A DNA stretch of 5,904 nucleotides from Puniceicoccales bacterium (GTDB lineage Bacteria > Verrucomicrobiota > Verrucomicrobiia > Opitutales > JAIRLM01): assembly GCA_031281635.1 (NCBI GenBank), contig JAITFC010000055.1, forward strand, positions 1 to 5,904. The letters are read 5' to 3'. This document shows positions 4,776 to 5,904 of the stretch, one piece after another. Both the position numbers and the translations under genes were made by a program. Each line of letters starts with the position of its first letter. Within the stretch, counting starts at the first letter, position 1. The notes beneath the pieces are model-generated. The model did not search any database. It saw only the letters and a program-made list of their open reading frames with translations, and had not been told where the DNA came from.

Positions 4776-5675
4776 TTAGCGTCTGGGAGCAATCCAGAGT
4801 AAAAGGCTGTCGGCGATGAAGTTACATAGGACAATTAGGATGGCGTAGACAAGGACGATGCCGGTGATAAGTGTGTAATCACGATTTCCGATGGATTCGA
4901 TGAAAAGTTTCCCCATTCCCGGGATGTGGAATACGCTTTCGGCGACAAAAGTTCCGCTTAGAACTGCGGCACAAGTTGGTCCTAGATAGGCAATTACCGG
5001 CTGCATGCCATTTAGAAAAATGTGACGCCAGAAAACCTGTACTTCTCGCAGACCTTTGGCGTGGGCTGTGCGCACGTAGGGCCGGGCATATTCCGCCAGC
5101 ATGCTGCGTCGCGTTAGACGGGCAACAAACGCCGCATGGGGCGCCGCAAGCGTTATCGTCGGAAGAATTTTACTTTTCCAGCCGCACCAGCCCATGGCGT
5201 TGAACCAGTGGAGCTTATGGGCAAAAATGTGTCCCAAAACTGGGCCAAGGACAAAAGTTGGGATGCAGATGAGGAATGTGCTCGCGGCGTCGCTCCCACA
5301 AAAAGGTTTTCGGGACGCGCGGCAACCCCAGAGGATACCCGTAGAAATGGCCAAAAGCATTGCGTAAGCACCCAATTCGAAGCTGACGGGGAGCGCCCGG
5401 AACAGCAATTCATTGACTGACCAACCGCAGTGCCGATAGGACGGCCCGAGGTCTCCGTGCAAAATTCGCGAAATATATTGGATATATTGCCGCATCAAAG
5501 GGAGTTGCGGATCGTAATTGGCACGTATTACTGCCTGTGCTTCTCGCGGCAATTCTCGCTCGCAATCAAACGGTCCGCCAGGAACTGCTCGCAGCATGGC
5601 GAAAATTGCTGTTAAAACAGCGAGTAATACGGCACATGTCCCTATAAACCTTCGCAGCAATGCAACCGCAATCAT
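4776..5675 (-). CDS. oppB: Peptide ABC transporter permease, OppB/DppB type
   Basis: An inner-membrane subunit of a di- or oligopeptide importer, normally paired with OppC, the ATPases OppD and OppF and the binding protein OppA. From ATG 5675 it is 299 residues, as in E. coli OppB (306). Seen: a first membrane helix (about 10-30), then RAVPGGPFDCERELP (29-43) matching OppB's APG.PF..ER.LP; membrane segments at about 96-118, 132-152, 170-188, 229-250 and 268-290; the EAA loop that contacts the ATPase, RTAHAKGL (202-209); and IPGMGKLF (251-258) and NRDY (264-267). The ER.LP match favours OppB over DppB, but substrate is not certain. The frame is open 33 codons further to a TTG at 5774, which I reject because it has no family match and overlaps the probable promoter. 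No oppA precedes it within 229 bp, and downstream genes face the other way, so it is not followed by oppC. Confidence 0.93.
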   Translation of the reverse strand: MIAVALLRRFIGTCAVLLAVLTAIFAMLRAVPGGPFDCERELPREAQAVIRANYDPQLPLMRQYIQYISRILHGDLGPSYRHCGWSVNELLFRALPVSFELGAYAMLLAISTGILWGCRASRKPFCGSDAASTFLICIPTFVLGPVLGHIFAHKLHWFNAMGWCGWKSKILPTITLAAPHAAFVARLTRRSMLAEYARPYVRTAHAKGLREVQVFWRHIFLNGMQPVIAYLGPTCAAVLSGTFVAESVFHIPGMGKLFIESIGNRDYTLITGIVLVYAILIVLCNFIADSLLLWIAPRR

Positions 5676-5744
5676 CCATCCACATTCCACGAAAATGCTC
5701 GCAAGTCGAACGAAAACGTTTCTTGTGCAGCAAAAAATCTCCGT

Positions 5745-5774
5745 AAAATATTGGACCCATTGCAAAAATCTCAA
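5745..5774 (-). promoter_or_regulatory. oppB: Candidate promoter of the oppB-like gene
   Basis: On the minus strand TTGAGA (5774-5769, 5 of 6) and TATTTT (5750-5745, 4 of 6) are 18 bp apart. The predicted +1 is near 5738, leaving about 63 nt before ATG 5675. That agrees with the shorter start chosen for the gene. Confidence 0.4.
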
Positions 5775-5904
5775 AATCCGATTGCCAAAACTACTTTTGG
5801 GTCGATTTCGCGAAGTTTTGCAGTGAGTCCACTTTATCGCATGGGAGTTGTTTGCACATCATCAATGCGCGTATTGCCTTAGGACTATATTAGCATATTG
5901 CTGG
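5775..5904. other. Right-edge region without a supported gene
   Basis: No convincing gene is seen. A 32-codon open stretch on the minus strand ends at a TAG (5791-5793) and is closed upstream by a TAA, leaving at most 23 codons from a TTG or ATG; it is too short and unrecognised. The plus strand has only short frames. A near-palindrome around AGCATATTGCT lies at the very edge. It may be the spacer to a gene outside the window. Confidence 0.4.

Noticed and set aside
5566..5760. 64-codon minus-strand open frame starting at ATG 5760
   Set aside because: It overlaps the 5' part of the oppB-like gene in another frame and shows no family features.
5676..5774. 33-codon N-terminal extension of the oppB-like gene from TTG 5774
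   Set aside because: Rare start codon, no similarity to OppB N-termini, and it overlaps the candidate promoter; ATG 5675 gives the normal family length.

Overview
The window is a gene-dense piece of a bacterial chromosome with no rRNA, tRNA, CRISPR array or insertion sequence that I can recognise. Five genes belong to known families: a RimJ/RimL-type GNAT acetyltransferase, the acetyl-CoA carboxylase beta subunit (accD), a short sigma-70-family factor, a DUF167/YggU protein and an OppB/DppB-type peptide ABC permease. Two further genes at the left end match nothing I know. Base composition looks near-balanced by eye. The AccD N-terminus, with one cysteine where four zinc ligands are usual, and its KPKYSTV / CPVSG / SGYHFP style remind me of Verrucomicrobiota of the Opitutae type. 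That placement is from memory and is tentative. Short, AT-rich, often SD-less intergenic regions would fit a compact or host-associated genome, but nothing here proves it.

Layout: 1-133 is gene-free and holds two small perfect hairpins. 134-799 (minus) and 828-1715 (plus) are two unrecognised genes, head to head with only 28 bp between start codons. A near-consensus promoter for the second gene sits in that gap and predicts a transcript beginning at its ATG. 1716-1871 is a convergent spacer with an AT palindrome and an open frame without a good start. 1872-2477 (minus) is the acetyltransferase, diverging from accD at 2634-3503 (plus). accD converges with the sigma factor at 3577-4407 (minus). 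The 5' end of the sigma gene overlaps the DUF167 gene (4392-4712, plus) by 16 bp. DUF167 in turn converges with the oppB-like gene (4776-5675, minus). 5676-5904 holds a probable oppB promoter and no gene I can support.

Strands alternate at every gene boundary (-,+,-,+,-,+,-), so no two neighbours can share an operon. Each gene must have its own promoter, and several promoters must lie within a few bases of, or inside, the opposite-strand gene. The genes do not form one pathway: they cover fatty-acid synthesis (AccD), transcription (sigma), peptide uptake (OppB), an acetyltransferase and unknowns. No clear multi-gene new system is visible. The most noteworthy points are the probable leaderless gene at 828, the AccD that has lost three of four zinc cysteines, the sigma factor with changed promoter-reading residues, and the cysteine-rich unknown protein with a deaminase-like HAE motif.
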